A program made the translations under genes and the position numbers. Shown piece after piece: positions 21,001-33,023 of a stretch of DNA of 64,000 nt. Position 1 is the first letter of the stretch. Every line of letters begins with the position of its first letter. The stretch is from Oncomelania hupensis (taxonomy: Eukaryota; Mollusca; Gastropoda; Littorinimorpha; Pomatiopsidae): positions 38,946,768 to 39,010,767 of the forward strand of contig CM072513.1 of NCBI GenBank assembly GCA_036898135.1, given 5' to 3'. The notes below the pieces were generated by a model. The model did no database searches. It saw only the letters and a program-made list of their open reading frames with translations, and was not told the DNA's origin.

Positions 21001-22432
21001 CTGTGGGTGGGTGTAAATGAACAGCAACAAATGTCTGAAAATCTTAACACTTTTTATTGCCGTTTTGAACGCGATGATACAAAAGATAATGTAGAAGAGA
21101 TCATAACGCGTTTGAAAGAGGATACCGATTCTGATGACAGTGACTTTGATATCGATGGCAACACAGTAAGATCAGTGTTTCAAAAACTGAATGTAAAATA
21201 GGCTGCAGGCCCTGAGGGCATTGGAGGGCGGACCTTGAGGTGGTGCGAGGCACAGCTGTGCGTAGTGTTTAGCCAGCTGTTTTCCTGGTCCCTGCATGAC
21301 TGTGTCATGCCCAGCATGTGGAAGCACTCTGTTATCTCACCCATCCCCAAGATCTCCCAACCCAAGCAGTTAAATGACTATCACCCCGTAGCCCTCACAT
21401 CCATAGCCATGAAATGTTTTGAAAAACCTTTTCTCTCTCGTCTACTCTTTCACACTCAGCCCTTCTCTGACCCCCTACAGTTTGCCTACAAACCCAATTG
21501 CAGCACTGAAGATGCAAATCTTACCCTCCTTCACAATGCCTACACCCACCTAGAGACCCCCAGATCCTTTGTCTGCGTCCTCTTCATTGATTTCAGTCCT
21601 GCTTTCAATACTATCCAACCTCATCTCATGGCCCAGAAGCTTCTTTCTTACTCTGTACCCTCCACAAACTCGTTCTTTGGATAGTTCAATTTCTTGTCAA
21701 TAGGTCCCAGGTTATCCGCTTTCACTCTGCTCTTTTCTTTGTCAAGCAAACCCCTGTTGGTGCACCCCAGGGCACTGTGATTTCGCCGGTACTTTTTACG
21801 TTGTATACCGACGACTGCCGTGGCTCTGACACCTGTCCGGTCATAAAGTACTCGGACGACTCAGCCCAGGTGGAAATGTCAAACCCAAATTCTCAGTATT
21901 TCTCATCTGTCGAAGTTTTCAGCACCTGGTGCAAGCAAAACTACCTCGACTTAAACGTAAAGAAAACAAATGAGCTAATCATTGATTTCCGCCGCAACCC
22001 CGCCCTCATCCCCGCTCTCGGCATTGGTGGTGCTACAGTAGATAGGGTCACAGAATACAAGTACCTTGGCACCATCATTGACAAGAAGCTGAACTTCTCT
22101 TCTAACGTCAATGCTATTCACAAAAAATGCCAATCTAGAAGTTATTGCCTCCAGAAACTCAGACGCTTGCATGTTCAAAACGTATCCTCCAAACCTTTTA
22201 TGATTTGTTTATCTCTTCTATTCTCACTTTCTCCTTTGTATGTTGGTATGGAAGTTTGTATTTGGGCAGCAGGAATGTGTTGGACAGAGTGGTGAAAGCA
22301 TTTGGGAAGATTGTGGGGGTGCAACAAGTGAGTATGATAGCGATGTATGAAAGGCGAGTGGTGAGAAAGGCCTGTTGCATACTTCAAGACAGCAGTCATG
22401 TGCTCGCGCACCACTTCAATCTCCTCTAATTT
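21001..22432 (+). pseudogene. Rex1-like non-LTR retrotransposon fragment
   Basis: The plus strand encodes NLNTFYCRFERDD, SPIPKISQPKQLNDYHPVAL, FAYKPNCSTEDA, CVLFIDFSPAFNTIQPHLM (motif A), ISPVLFTLYTDDC, PVIKYSDDSAQVEMS (motif C), WCKQNYLDLNVKKT and EYKYLGTIIDKKLNF, then a C-terminal RVVKAFGKIVGVQQ segment. The LYTDDC and DDSA spacing and the KKT.ELIIDFRR motif are typical of Rex1/Babar-type elements. Stops (for example near 21201 and 21684) and frame changes disable it. It ends ~100 bp upstream of the first VASH coding exon found. Confidence 0.85.
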
Positions 22433-22537
22433 CAGTCAGATAATACAATGTAGGAAAATGGTGTGCTAATATTTTTTTGTACAGGTAATAAAATGTTAAA
22501 AGATCTAGATATTTATTTCTGTATAAATAATTTGCAG

Positions 22538-25500
22538 TGGCAGGCACTGTAAAAGGGACTGCATCGGGATCAGGGCAAGGGGATGAGGTGCATGAGGAAA
22601 ATGGTGTTCTGTTCTGGATCAACCGCAGTGGCTTCCCCATGGATGATCGCACATGGAATCGTATGTGGGACCATGTGGCCAAGAATCATCCTGATGGAAT
22701 GGCCATGACCCAGAAGATTCGCAGTCAGTCCACCTTGCCCCAGGTTTGTGTAGTAGTAGTAAAATTGTGTTTTACATCATAGGACATGACATGGTGTATA
22801 TATAGCACCATAAGGATTGTTTTAGATACAGATGTTGATGATTGTAGATCATAAATTTATATTAGCTGCTGACGGTGGTGGGGTTGTAAAGTAGTGATGG
22901 GAAAGGTAAATTAAGTGGTAATGATGATGATATTGGTAATGCTGCTGTTGTAAATGATATAAAAAGATTAATAGTTAATGTTTATAGGGTCCAGTGGACT
23001 GCTAAGAGCCGAATCAGGACCACTGCAGATGATATGACTATGATGACTATGATCGCCATTGATGGTGGTGATGGTAATGATGATGATGACTATTGGAGAC
23101 AAATCACAGTAAGAAATGGGAAGAGCTGATTTAGAGGATGATGAAGGTCACGATGTATGTTACGATGAGGTTGGTGATGATGAGGATGATGATGATGATG
23201 ACAATTGACAGTTATTAATGCTCCGACCTCAAATTTTTTTTTTCTAATATTGCTATATTTCCTGTCTCTTATTATGTTTACCCAAATCTTCTGTAAAATT
23301 TTATCCTATATTATTTTTTTTTTCTTCAGATTTCAATACCGCAGCCACCACTTAGTTTCCCACCAACTCTTCCCATTCCTGAGCGACTGGAGAAAATCCA
23401 GGATTATATGGTGGAGCTGGAGTATCCTTTTTACCTTATTTCTCTGTGTTGAGAGTGTGTATAAACTGTACAAGGTCCTAATTGTTTCATGCAGGTAGCA
23501 GCTCAGGTTATTAATTTCTTCTAGCTTTAATTGGCTCACGGTCATACATGCTGCTATCTTAGTTAATGTGTATTGACCTTCAGGTTTACAAATTCCCTCA
23601 TAGTAAAAACTATGACTTACAAGTTACATAGTTATATGTGTATTACCAATTTAGATTTTATTAACCTTGAAAAAGATCTATTAATATTTTGAGAGGGTAA
23701 TTTTTCAAATTTAATTTCTTTGTTCTCCCAGAAGGGAGACTTGAAATTGGCTGTTTGTTTGAATTCGCCAGATAACCAAACCACAGCTTACAAGGACTGG
23801 AAATTGAATGTATATGTTATTAGTAAAACGTTGAATCAGTGCTCGTCAGATTGACGCTTATTCTTTTGTGGTCTTAAAGTAAAACTATGGAATAGATTGG
23901 CAATGTTAATCATGACTGTTTTTCTTACATTAAACCCACCAGATACAACCACACAGGAACCCAGTTTTATGAAATAAGGAAAAATCGACCAGTCACAGGG
24001 TAAGTAGTACAGTAGTTGATAAAAATATATGTGAAGATTTTCACTCTTAATGTTTTGTTGTTCTGTTGAAGCCTTTTGTTGTAGTTTTTGAGTTTTGATT
24101 GTTGACTATAATTATCATTTAACCAGCGCACTCCATTTTTCTCTATCCTCAGCAACCCTCCATGGCTTCACACAGTGTCAAGCCAGCCCATTCTCGAATG
24201 TTGTCCTCCCACCTCTTTTTCTGTCTCTCTCTCTTTTCTGCCTCCTTGCACTGTTTCTTGCAGGATGGTCTTTGCAAGGCCTGATGCACTGGTGACGTGG
24301 CCATACCATCGGAGTTTCCGTTTCTTTACCACTGTGAGCATGTCATCGTGTTGTTCAATAGCTTGTGTGATGGTCTGTCAGATTTCGTCTTTGGTGATGT
24401 GCTATCCTATCCTATTCCTATTCTATGCATCGTGTTGAGGGATTAGCCTTGGACTTTGATGTCTGTGTTCATGCCATTGGTGTTGTTGGTCATCATTTTG
24501 ATCTTCGCACTTATTTCCATTCCAAAGGCTCTGGAGGTGGTGTCAAGCCTCTGAATCAGTTGTTAAGTTCTTGTTCCTCTCCAGCCAACCCATCAATGTC
24601 TCATGCAAAACGGAGATTGGAGATCTCTACCCCCTATGCTGACTATGTCTTCGTGATCTGCAAGGGCATCTGACATGATGTGTGCCAGGAAGATGCTGAA
24701 GAATGTTGAAGAGAGTAGGCATCCTTGGCACGTGAGATTGTTGGTTTGAACCAGTTCCCGATGGCACTGTTGTGGAGGACTGCACTGTCATACAGGCTTT
24801 TGATGACTTCAATAATGTTAGGGCTGATGTTGTACACTCTCATGGTTGCCCACAGAGCTGCATGCCAAATTCGGTCAAACACTTTCTTGAAATCTACAAA
24901 CACATGATGTTGTTGGTGCTGTTGGTTCTCACAGATTATTCTGAGGTTGAAAATCTGCTCAGTGGTATTTTGTCCTGCCCTGAATCCTGCTTGTTCTTCA
25001 GCTATGATTTGTTCAGCTTGGGGTTTCAAACTGTTGAGTATTATTTTGAGGAGGACTTTGCTGGGATAGCTGTTGAGACTGATGGTGCGGTAATTTTCAC
25101 ACTCCTGAAGGTTACCCTTTTTTGGGGAGTGATAACAAGCGATTGGGTCCATGATGTAGGCCACTCCCCACTCTGCCAGATTACTGTCCAGATAATGGTG
25201 AGGGCATCAATCATTGCTTCTCCTCCTGCTTGAAGCAATTTTGCGGGTATGTTGTCCACTCCCGCAGACTTCCCCTTCTTCAGCAATTGCACTGCTGCCT
25301 CAACTTCTTTTCGGAGAATTGGGAGGATTTCTTCTTCTTTTCTGTTCTGGGGACATGCTAGAACTGATGGATCTTCATTTGGTGTGTGGTTGTAAAGATC
25401 AGAACAGTACTCTGTCCATCTATCCAAGTCTTTTTGTTCTTCTGTAAAACACCAGCCAGACATGCTTTGGATCGTGGAGACCTTGGGGTGTTTAACACTT

Positions 25501-28500
25501 GTCAGCCGCTTCACAGTCTGGTAAGCCTTCTTGCTGTTGTTCTTGTTCAGACTGTTCTCTATTTCCTGACATTGATTTTCTATTCAGTTCTCCTTTGCTG
25601 TGCGCATACCTTTTCGGATGTCACTATTGATTTTTCGGTATGAGATGTTCTTTTTCTTATTAATCTCTTTGATTGTCATAAAGGTCCAAAAGTTCAGGTG
25701 TGATCCACGGTTTCTTCTTTGGGCGGTGCTTGCCAAGGATCTCAGTGGCGGCATCTGTCACAGCTGAGTTGAAGGTGGTGGTCATAGTGTTGACATCTAC
25801 TTCACCAGCTCCCAAAAATGAGCAGTGGTGCAAATTTCCCTCCAATTGTGGCTTGGAATATTTCTGCCACCTTTGGGTCTTGCAGTTTGTCTAAGTCGAA
25901 CTTCAATCTGATGCACTTTGCTTTGTTTACTCTCTTCAAGTGGAGCTGGAAATATATCATCATGATATCATGGTCACATCCGATGTCTGCTCCTTGCAAA
26001 ATGTGTCCTGCCAATGTTGACGCTTGATCTGAAGTGTTTCTTGACCATTATGTAGTCAATCTGGTTGTGATGCTCTCCACTAGTACTGTGCCAGATCCAT
26101 AGTCTGGATTTTTTGTAGCCTTGACTATGTCCTTCCTCGGCAAGTACAGCCTGCAGGTACTCATAAAAATCCTCGACTTCGTTTTAGTCTGATGTTGGGG
26201 CATAGGCCTGGATGATGATGATGTTGGGGCTGCTCTCAGAGAGATGGTAATGAGTTTACTGGAGACTTGACATTAACCCATGACAGTGACTAGAATGTCT
26301 TTGTGGACCAAGAATCCTACGCCATGCTTGTGCCTATCATCTCTCCCACTGAAATAAAGCTTGTGGCCTTTGTCGGTTTTTGTTCCACCTAGGCCTTTCC
26401 AGCGCAGTTTGCTGATACCTAAAATGTTCCATCGATAGTGGTCCAGCTTGTGGGCCCATTCTAATTTTCCCACCGCAATTAGGTTCCTGACATTCCAGGT
26501 TCCTATGATGATGTTATCTCTCATACGGATCTTGCTAAGTTTTCCATCAGTAATCCACTTATCACCTCTGTCCTAGTGGCCAGTGCGGTTCTTGGTGACC
26601 CGGGCGATGACCGATCCGGTACGGAGTAAGTGGTTTTTTTTATCATATGGCGTGTCGGTCACAGCCGAAATCCACGAGGACAGTGTGGCTCGACTTGGCC
26701 CTGAGCACGTGGATGTTAAACCTATAGTAACGTGAGGTTCCTCCGCCCTGACCGGTGACTTCTGTGTAGAAGACTTTTGCCCAGTGATGCCGTGCTGACA
26801 TCACCCCTGTTAGTCGCCTCTTACAACACGCCAGGAAACGTTGGGTCTATTCTATTCGGTGCCCGAACCCTCAGGATGATGTGCTTGGTATAGGAAACGT
26901 CCAGAGGTCTTTTGTAGCACCTTATATTCATGCTTTTTATTCTTTGTTGTAGATATGCTGTGAAGGTCCATGTTTCACAAGCGTATAGGAAGAGGGAAAT
27001 TACAAGGGAGTGCAGTAATCTTGATTGGAATGTAGACTGGTGGTCCTGTCTTTCCAAATGGGCTTCAACCTTGTCAGGGCAGCAGCTGTATGTGCTATCC
27101 TGGAGAGGACTTTTCCTGTCAAGACCAATTATCTTATACAATTGCTCCTAAATATTTGAAGCTGTGCACCGTGTTGAGGGATTGGCCTTGGACTTTGATG
27201 TCCTGGTTGATACCATTGATTTTGTTGGTCATCATTTTGGTCTTCTCTGCACTTATTTCCATTTCAAAGGCTCTGGAGGTGGTGTCAAGCCTCTGTACCA
27301 GCTGTTCAAATTCTTGTTCCTCTCCAGCCATTCCATCAATGTCATCTGCAAAACAGAGGTTGGAAATTGCTCTACCTCATATGTTGACTGTGCCTTCATG
27401 GTCTGCAAGAGCATCTGACATGATGCGCTCCAGAAAAATGTTGAAGAGTTTTGGGGAGAGTATGCATCCTTGACGCACGCCGATTGCTGTTCTGAACCAA
27501 TTCCTGATGACGTCGTGGTGGAGGACTGCACTGGGTGTGGGGACAGGGGTAGAATATCAATGCATTTTTTTAAATAAACTGTAATAGTAGAGAATATTGT
27601 TTGTTTCTTTTTTCTTTTTTTAAAACATAAATCTGAATATTTTCAGGTTGATGGAGTGTGCAAAGGAAATGATCAGAGAAGCTCTTCCAATCAAATGCTT
27701 GGAGGCTGTCATTTTAGGAATGTATCCTTTTAATTTTTCGTTGCGATGTGAGCAACAGCATAAATAGTTCTCAACGTTATTATTGCAGTGTATTTCAGTT
27801 TTCGTCTTCTTCTTCTTCTTCTGCTTAGTTTAGAGAGTGGGCATGAGGTTTTGTTTTGTTTATTTTATTTTTGTTTGATTGTTAGGTTTTCTGACTGTTG
27901 ATGTAAAGTTGTTGAACTAATCTCTCCATCTTGTTGATGAATAATGAAAAAGAATGTGCTTTATTACAAAAGGTTTGCTGTGGTTTGATTTTTTCTTTGG
28001 TATTGTATGTTTGGTTTGCTCATTTGTTTAATTTTTTTATCCATGATGATAGTGATGATGGTGATGATGATTATTGACTGTTATTATTGATTACTTGCCC
28101 TTAACTGTCCTCAGCTTTTTGACCAATGGTATGTCAGGGGTGGAACGCTTTCCCCTCAGCTTCAAGAGCATTTACAATGGCAACGTCTATCGTCATGTGG
28201 TGCTCGGCATTTACCATGGCTGCCGCTATGGGGCCATCGGCATGAGTAGACGAGGAGACCTGATGTACAAACCACTCACCTACAAGAGTTTGTCCGACCT
28301 GGTCTTTGATTTTGAAAAGTGCTACATCAAATGTATGTCTCAGGCTTTACGTTTAATGATCATTTTGTTGTTCACTGTGTTTTCTATAGCTGTTAGATCA
28401 CGTTTTCCATTGATAGTTGGCCCCTTGGGCATGGGTAGCTTGAGTAACGCTCTGTTCTCAGCCAGCACCTTCAGCAGCTCTTTGAGCTTAACAAATGATT

Positions 28501-31500
28501 ATATTCAAACAGTTCATAGAGATAAAAGCATTATTGTCATTATCATTACCATTGTTGTCATGCTTGTTCATATTTCAGTAAATAATTTGATTGTTGTCAT
28601 AATTGGTTATACATATATAGTAATAATGCAGTGGTTGATACAGGTGAAGTTAAAGCTACATTTATGTTAACCCTGTCCGGTTGTCTTTCAAAATGTGTTA
28701 TATATTTCTTTGGAGAGAAAAGTAGTGAATGACCTCCTGTTCATCATTATTAGGCACATGACATTAATTGTAAAAAACTGTAAATGGGTGAAAATGTTTT
28801 TATACAATTTGAAAGAATTGACATATTGGTGTCAAATCCTTGTCCTCGAGAGTGGTTATTATTAAAGATTATTTAGTAAGAGTATAGTTTACAAATATGC
28901 AGTAGAGTGTAGTACCATACAGAGATACTACAATGCTTTAATAATAATAATAATAGTATTTGCTGATTGTATTGTTTGTTTTCAGACTGGCATGATCTGC
29001 GGAAGGTGAAGGCAGGCTACCCTGTGTCACATGACCAGCACAGCTATGAAATGATCGACTGGAAAGTAAGTTTCAGAATTATGTGAAGGCATATGATATA
29101 AAAAAAAAGTTGGGATAATGATATAATATAGTATTATAATAATGTTGAAAGACATGCTACATGGTGTTCAGTGACATGTTTAAAACAAGCTTAATGACCG
29201 GTTCCTGCAATCCGGGCATAAAATATTGAAGCACCTACGTGATCAGTAACACTGGAGAAGAGTGACAGAAAACTATTTTAATGGAAGCAAATATTGTTGG
29301 GAGTCCTTGTAAACCAGTAAATACTGATAAATAAATGTTTATGAGTTATTCAAACCGACAACAAAATAACATAAAAAATAAAATAATTGCAAAAACAACA
29401 GCACTAAGCATTTTTGGTTTGTTATTATTTGCTACGAACTAGAATGAATGTTGCAGTTATGTTTGCGTTTGGTTGCAGGGTGTCTCTCTGGATCTGAGGG
29501 GTCAGTCACGAAAGGAAGTGAGCAAACTTTTGGAGATTCACTCACGCAACATGCGAGCTAAGGTACTACTATTTTGCTTTTGTCTTTTCAAAACTTAGTC
29601 TTTTGTTAAAAGCATTTTGGTCTGTCTGTTTTGCTTTACCAACCTTGTTTCTTCTATCTTTGCTTTAATTTTGTTTAGACTGTTAATGAAATCGATTTGA
29701 TGTGTTAATTAAATCTGAGTTGATGTGTACATGATCGATCAATTACACTTTCAAAGTGTAGTTCAAAGTGTTATGTAAGTTCACTTAGAAGTTATAATTG
29801 ATTTTCTGAAAGTTTATGCCGTGTGCATTTCTGAGTCTGAATGGTTGCTGTTTCAGCTTTAAATTTCTTATTCACCAAGTGACATTGTTCACAAGAAATG
29901 CAAGGAAACCTGTCATTGCTTCATTTCTTCTTGCAAACTGTGATGTTACAGTAATAATGGTGGTCGATGTAATTTGTATTTGCAGGCCAAATCATATGTA
30001 TTCAGTTCACCTTCCTCAATGAAAAACATTACAGCGGTAGATTCCATCAGCCACAAGGAAAGCAAAGCAAGGGAACCTTCACCTGTTCGCATTGCTAGAG
30101 TGTAAGTGTTGTTTGGTTTCATATCTTATACATATAAAAAGAAAGTGTGTGTGTCCCCAAAAGAAATTCACAGTTTGGAACATGCGAGTAATATGGGCTT
30201 TGCCCTTTTAGTTCCTATCCTATCCTATCCTGTCCCATAACCCGAAGGTCGTAGGGGCACCACAGATGATCGCTTAACCAGCATACTCCATCTTTCTCTG
30301 TCCTCAGCAGCCCTCATGGCTTCGCTCAGTGTCAAACCAGTCCATTCTCGAATGTTGTCCTCCCACCTCTTTTTCGGTCTCCCCCTTCTTCTACCTCCTT
30401 GCACTGTGCCTTGCAGAATGGTCTTTGCAAGGCCTGATGATCTGGTGACGTGGCCATACCATCGGAGTTTCCGTTTCTTCACCACTGTGAGCAGGTCATC
30501 GTGTTGTCCAATGGCTTGTGTGATGGTCTGTCGGACTTCAACGTTGGTGATGTGTTGGGTATAGGAAATGCACAGAAGTCTTCTGTAGCACCTCATCTCC
30601 ATGCTTTGTATTCTTCGTTGGAGATCTGCTGTGAGGGTCCATGCTTCGCAAGCATATAGGAAGATGGAGATGACCAGAGATCGCAGCAGTCTTACTTTGG
30701 AATGTAGACTGATGGTTCTGTCTTTCCAAATGGGCTTCAACCTTGTCAGGGCAGCAGTTGTTTGTGCGATCCTGGAGAGGACTTCCTGTCGAGACCCATT
30801 GTCTGACACAATGGCTCCTAAATATTTGAAGCTGTGCACTGTGTTGAGGGATTGGCCTTGTACTTTGATGTCCGTGTTGATGCCATTGGTGTTGTTGGTC
30901 ATCATTTTGGTCTTCTCTGCACTTATTTCCATTCCATAAGCTCTGGAGGTGGTGTCAAGCCTCTGTACAAGCTGTTCAAGTTCTTGTTCCTCTCCAGCCA
31001 ATCCATCAATATCATCCGCAAAACGAAGATTGGAGATTGCTCTGCCCCCTATGCTGACTGTGCCTTCGTGATCTGCAAGAGCATCTGACATGATGCGCTC
31101 TAGGAAGATGTTGAAGAGTGTTGGAGAGAGTAGGCATCCTTGACGCACACCGATTGTTGTTCTGAACCAGTTCCCGATGACGCTGTTATGGAGGACTGCA
31201 CTGGTAGCCTTGTCATACAGGCTTTTGATGACTTCTATAATTTTAGGGCTGATGTTGTACACTTTCATGGTTGCCCATAGAGCTGCATGCCAGACTCGGT
31301 CAAATGCCTTCTTGAAGTCTATGAACACATGATATAGATGTTGTTGGTGCTGTAGGTATTTCTCACAGATTATTCTGAGGTTGAAAATCTGTTCAGTGGT
31401 ACTTCGCCCTGCCATGAATCCTGCTTGTTCTTCAGCTATGATTTGTTCAGCTTGTGGTTTCAACCTGTTGAGTATTATTTTCAGGAGTACCTTGCTGGGA

Positions 31501-33023
31501 TGGCTGATGAGGCTGATGGTGCGGTAATTTTCACACTCCTGAAGGTTACCTTTTTTGGGAAGAGTGATGACAAGCGACTGGGTCCATGGTGTAGGCCATT
31601 CCCCACTCTGCCAGATCTTGTTACAGATAATGGTGAGAGCATCAGTCATCGCTTCTCCTCCTGCTTGTAGCAGTTCCGCTGGTATGTTGTCCACTCCCGC
31701 TGACTTCCCTTTCTTCAGCGATTGCACTGCTGCCTCAACTTCTTCCCGGAGAATTGGGAGGATTTCTTCTTCTTCTCTGCTCTCGGGACATGCTAGAACT
31801 GATGGGTCTCCATTTGGTGTATGGTTGTAAAGGTCAGAGCAGTACTCTGTCCATCTGTCCAAGACTTCTTGTTCTTCTGTAAGGCAAATGCCAGACTTGC
31901 TTTGGATAGTGGAGACTTTGGGCTGTTTAACACTTGTCAGCCGCTTCACAGTCTGGTAGGCCTTCTTGCTGTTGTTCTTGTTCAGATTGTTCTCTATTTC
32001 CTGGCATTGATCTTCTATCCAGTTCTCCTTTGCTGTGCGCATGCCTTTTCGGATGTCATTGTTGATTTTTCGGTAGACATCAGCTCCCTGTGAGGTGTTC
32101 TTTTTCTTTTTTAACTCTCTTCGTTTATCACACAGATCCAAAAGTTCAGGTGTGATCCACGGCTTCTTCTTTGGTCGGTGCTTGCCAAGGATCTCAGTGG
32201 CGGCATCTGTTACAGCTGAGTTGAAGGTATTGGTCATGGTGTTGACATCTACTTCGCCTGCCCCCAAAATAAGCAGTGGTGCAAATTTCCCTCCAATTGT
32301 GGCCTGAAATATATTTGCCACCTCCGGGTCTTGCAGTTTGTCCAGGTCGAACTTCAGCCTAGTGCACTTTGCTGTATTTACTCTCTTCAAATGGAGCCGG
32401 AAAGACATCATCACGAGATCGTGGTCACTTCCAATGTCTGCTCCTGGGAAAGTGCGTGTCCTGCCAATGTTGATGCTTGATCTGAAGCGTTTCTTGACCA
32501 TGATGTAGTCGATCTGGTTGTGATGTTCCCCGCCGGGACTGTGCCATGTCCATCGTCTGGATTTTTTGTGGAGACCAAGCGTGTTTGCCAGTACCAGATT
32601 GTTGTATCTGGCAAACTCCAATAGCCTCAGACCCCTGTCATTTGTCTCGTTGTTGCAGTGGGGTCCGCATGTGTCTCCCCAGTTGCGGTGCGCATCTTGG
32701 CCAACCTTGGCATTCCAGTCGCCTTGCACTATGACTATGTCCTTCTTCGGCACTTGGTCAAGGACCGCCTGTATATTTTCATAAAAATCCTTTTAGTTAT
32801 TGACTTATTTTAAGAAAAGATATTTATGCTGACTTAATTTATCCAGTCATTATACAATAACTGGGCATCGGGTGCAGATTGTGCATGCAATTGTTTTGGA
32901 CAAAATTAATTAAGAACTTTTGATATTTGCAGAAAATCATTTGGGGATTCCAACCGTGTCAAATCTCCTGCTCGACGTCTCAGTACAAACTCAAAAGCGG
33001 AAAACTATAGTGTCCGTTTATGA
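22538..33023 (+). CDS. VASH: Vasohibin (tubulin tyrosine carboxypeptidase)
   Basis: There are nine exons with matching phases: 22538-22743, 23330-23421, 23943-23999, 27647-27721, 28115-28332, 28986-29065, 29479-29562, 29986-30101 and 32933-33023. The product is ~339 residues (human VASH1 has 365). Vasohibins, with SVBP, remove the C-terminal Tyr of alpha-tubulin. Landmarks are FWINRSGFPMDDRTW, IPERLEKIQDYM, YNHTGTQFYEIRK, then Cys136 in LPIKCLEAVILGI, His171 in NVYRHVVLGI and Ser188 in AIGMSRRGDLMYKP. The C-H spacing (35) and H-S spacing (17) equal human C169/H204/S221. The C-terminal ~65 residues are basic and Ser-rich. The first exon found starts in phase 1 (x+TG), so the initiator is either split across an upstream splice or lies in an unseen exon. 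Introns 3 and 8 hold antisense LINEs. Confidence 0.94.
22987..23026 (-). repeat. Repeat family A, short fragment
   Basis: GGGTCCAGTGGACTGC and AAGAGCCGAATCAGGACCAC match the terminal part of repeat family A (2245, 3610, 5300). The fragment sits in VASH intron 1, next to GATGAT-rich simple sequence (about 23040-23205). Confidence 0.6.
24117..27533 (-). mobile_element. RTE-like LINE family R, outer copy split by a second copy (VASH intron 3)
   Basis: The outer element runs on the minus strand from ~27533 (NWFRTAIGVRQGC-like motif B region) through the LAGEEQEFEQLVQRLD and LYACETWTF segments to 26885, where the codons of SYTKHI are interrupted. The same frame resumes at 24394 and continues (LRWYGHVTS-like, KKRWEDN-like) to ~24117, just short of the usual end, with no tail. 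Stops and substitutions are frequent. It is antisense to VASH. Confidence 0.82.
24403..26876 (-). mobile_element. RTE-like LINE family R, inner copy with 8-bp target duplication
   Basis: This insertion into the outer copy is bounded by TGATGTGC at 24395-24402 and 26877-26884. On the minus strand it starts with a 5' UTR (AATAGAATAGACCCAACG, also at ~56125), then endonuclease (IIIGTWNVRNL, LGISKLRWKGLG), a linker and RT up to the RT thumb. It then jumps to an AATAGGAATAGGATAGGATA tail and lacks the last ~700 bp of the ORF. The endonuclease and RT carry frameshifts. Confidence 0.82.
30214..32788 (-). mobile_element. RTE-like LINE family R, near-intact ORF copy (VASH intron 8)
   Basis: A minus-strand frame of 842 codons (32753 to 30225) is open with no stop. 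Order: endonuclease C-half with VQGDWNAKVG, HHNQIDYIMVKKRF and GSDHDLVMMSF; a Lys-rich linker; RT with YRTISLISHPSKVLLK, AGFMAGRSTTEQIF, FIDFKKAFDRVWH (motif A), GVRQGCLLSPTLFN (motif B) and LRFADDIDGLAGE (motif C); then EAWTLTADLQRRIQSMEMR, KLRWYGHVTRSSG and RGRPKKRWEDNIREW. The tail is GGACAGGATAGGATAGG. CCTTTTAGTT flanks both sides (30204-30213 and 32789-32798), a 10-bp target duplication. It is 5'-truncated (no 5' UTR, no first half of the endonuclease), so it is not autonomous, but it looks young. The family matches RTE/CFDP2-like LINEs. Confidence 0.92.

Noticed and set aside
18444..22743. Exon at 18.45 kb as the missing first VASH exon
   Set aside because: It ends in phase 0, whereas the VASH exon at 22538 needs phase 1; joining them gives a stop.
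30316..32784. Plus-strand ORFs across the VASH intron 8 LINE
   Set aside because: Antisense shadows of the open LINE frame; they lack any domain.
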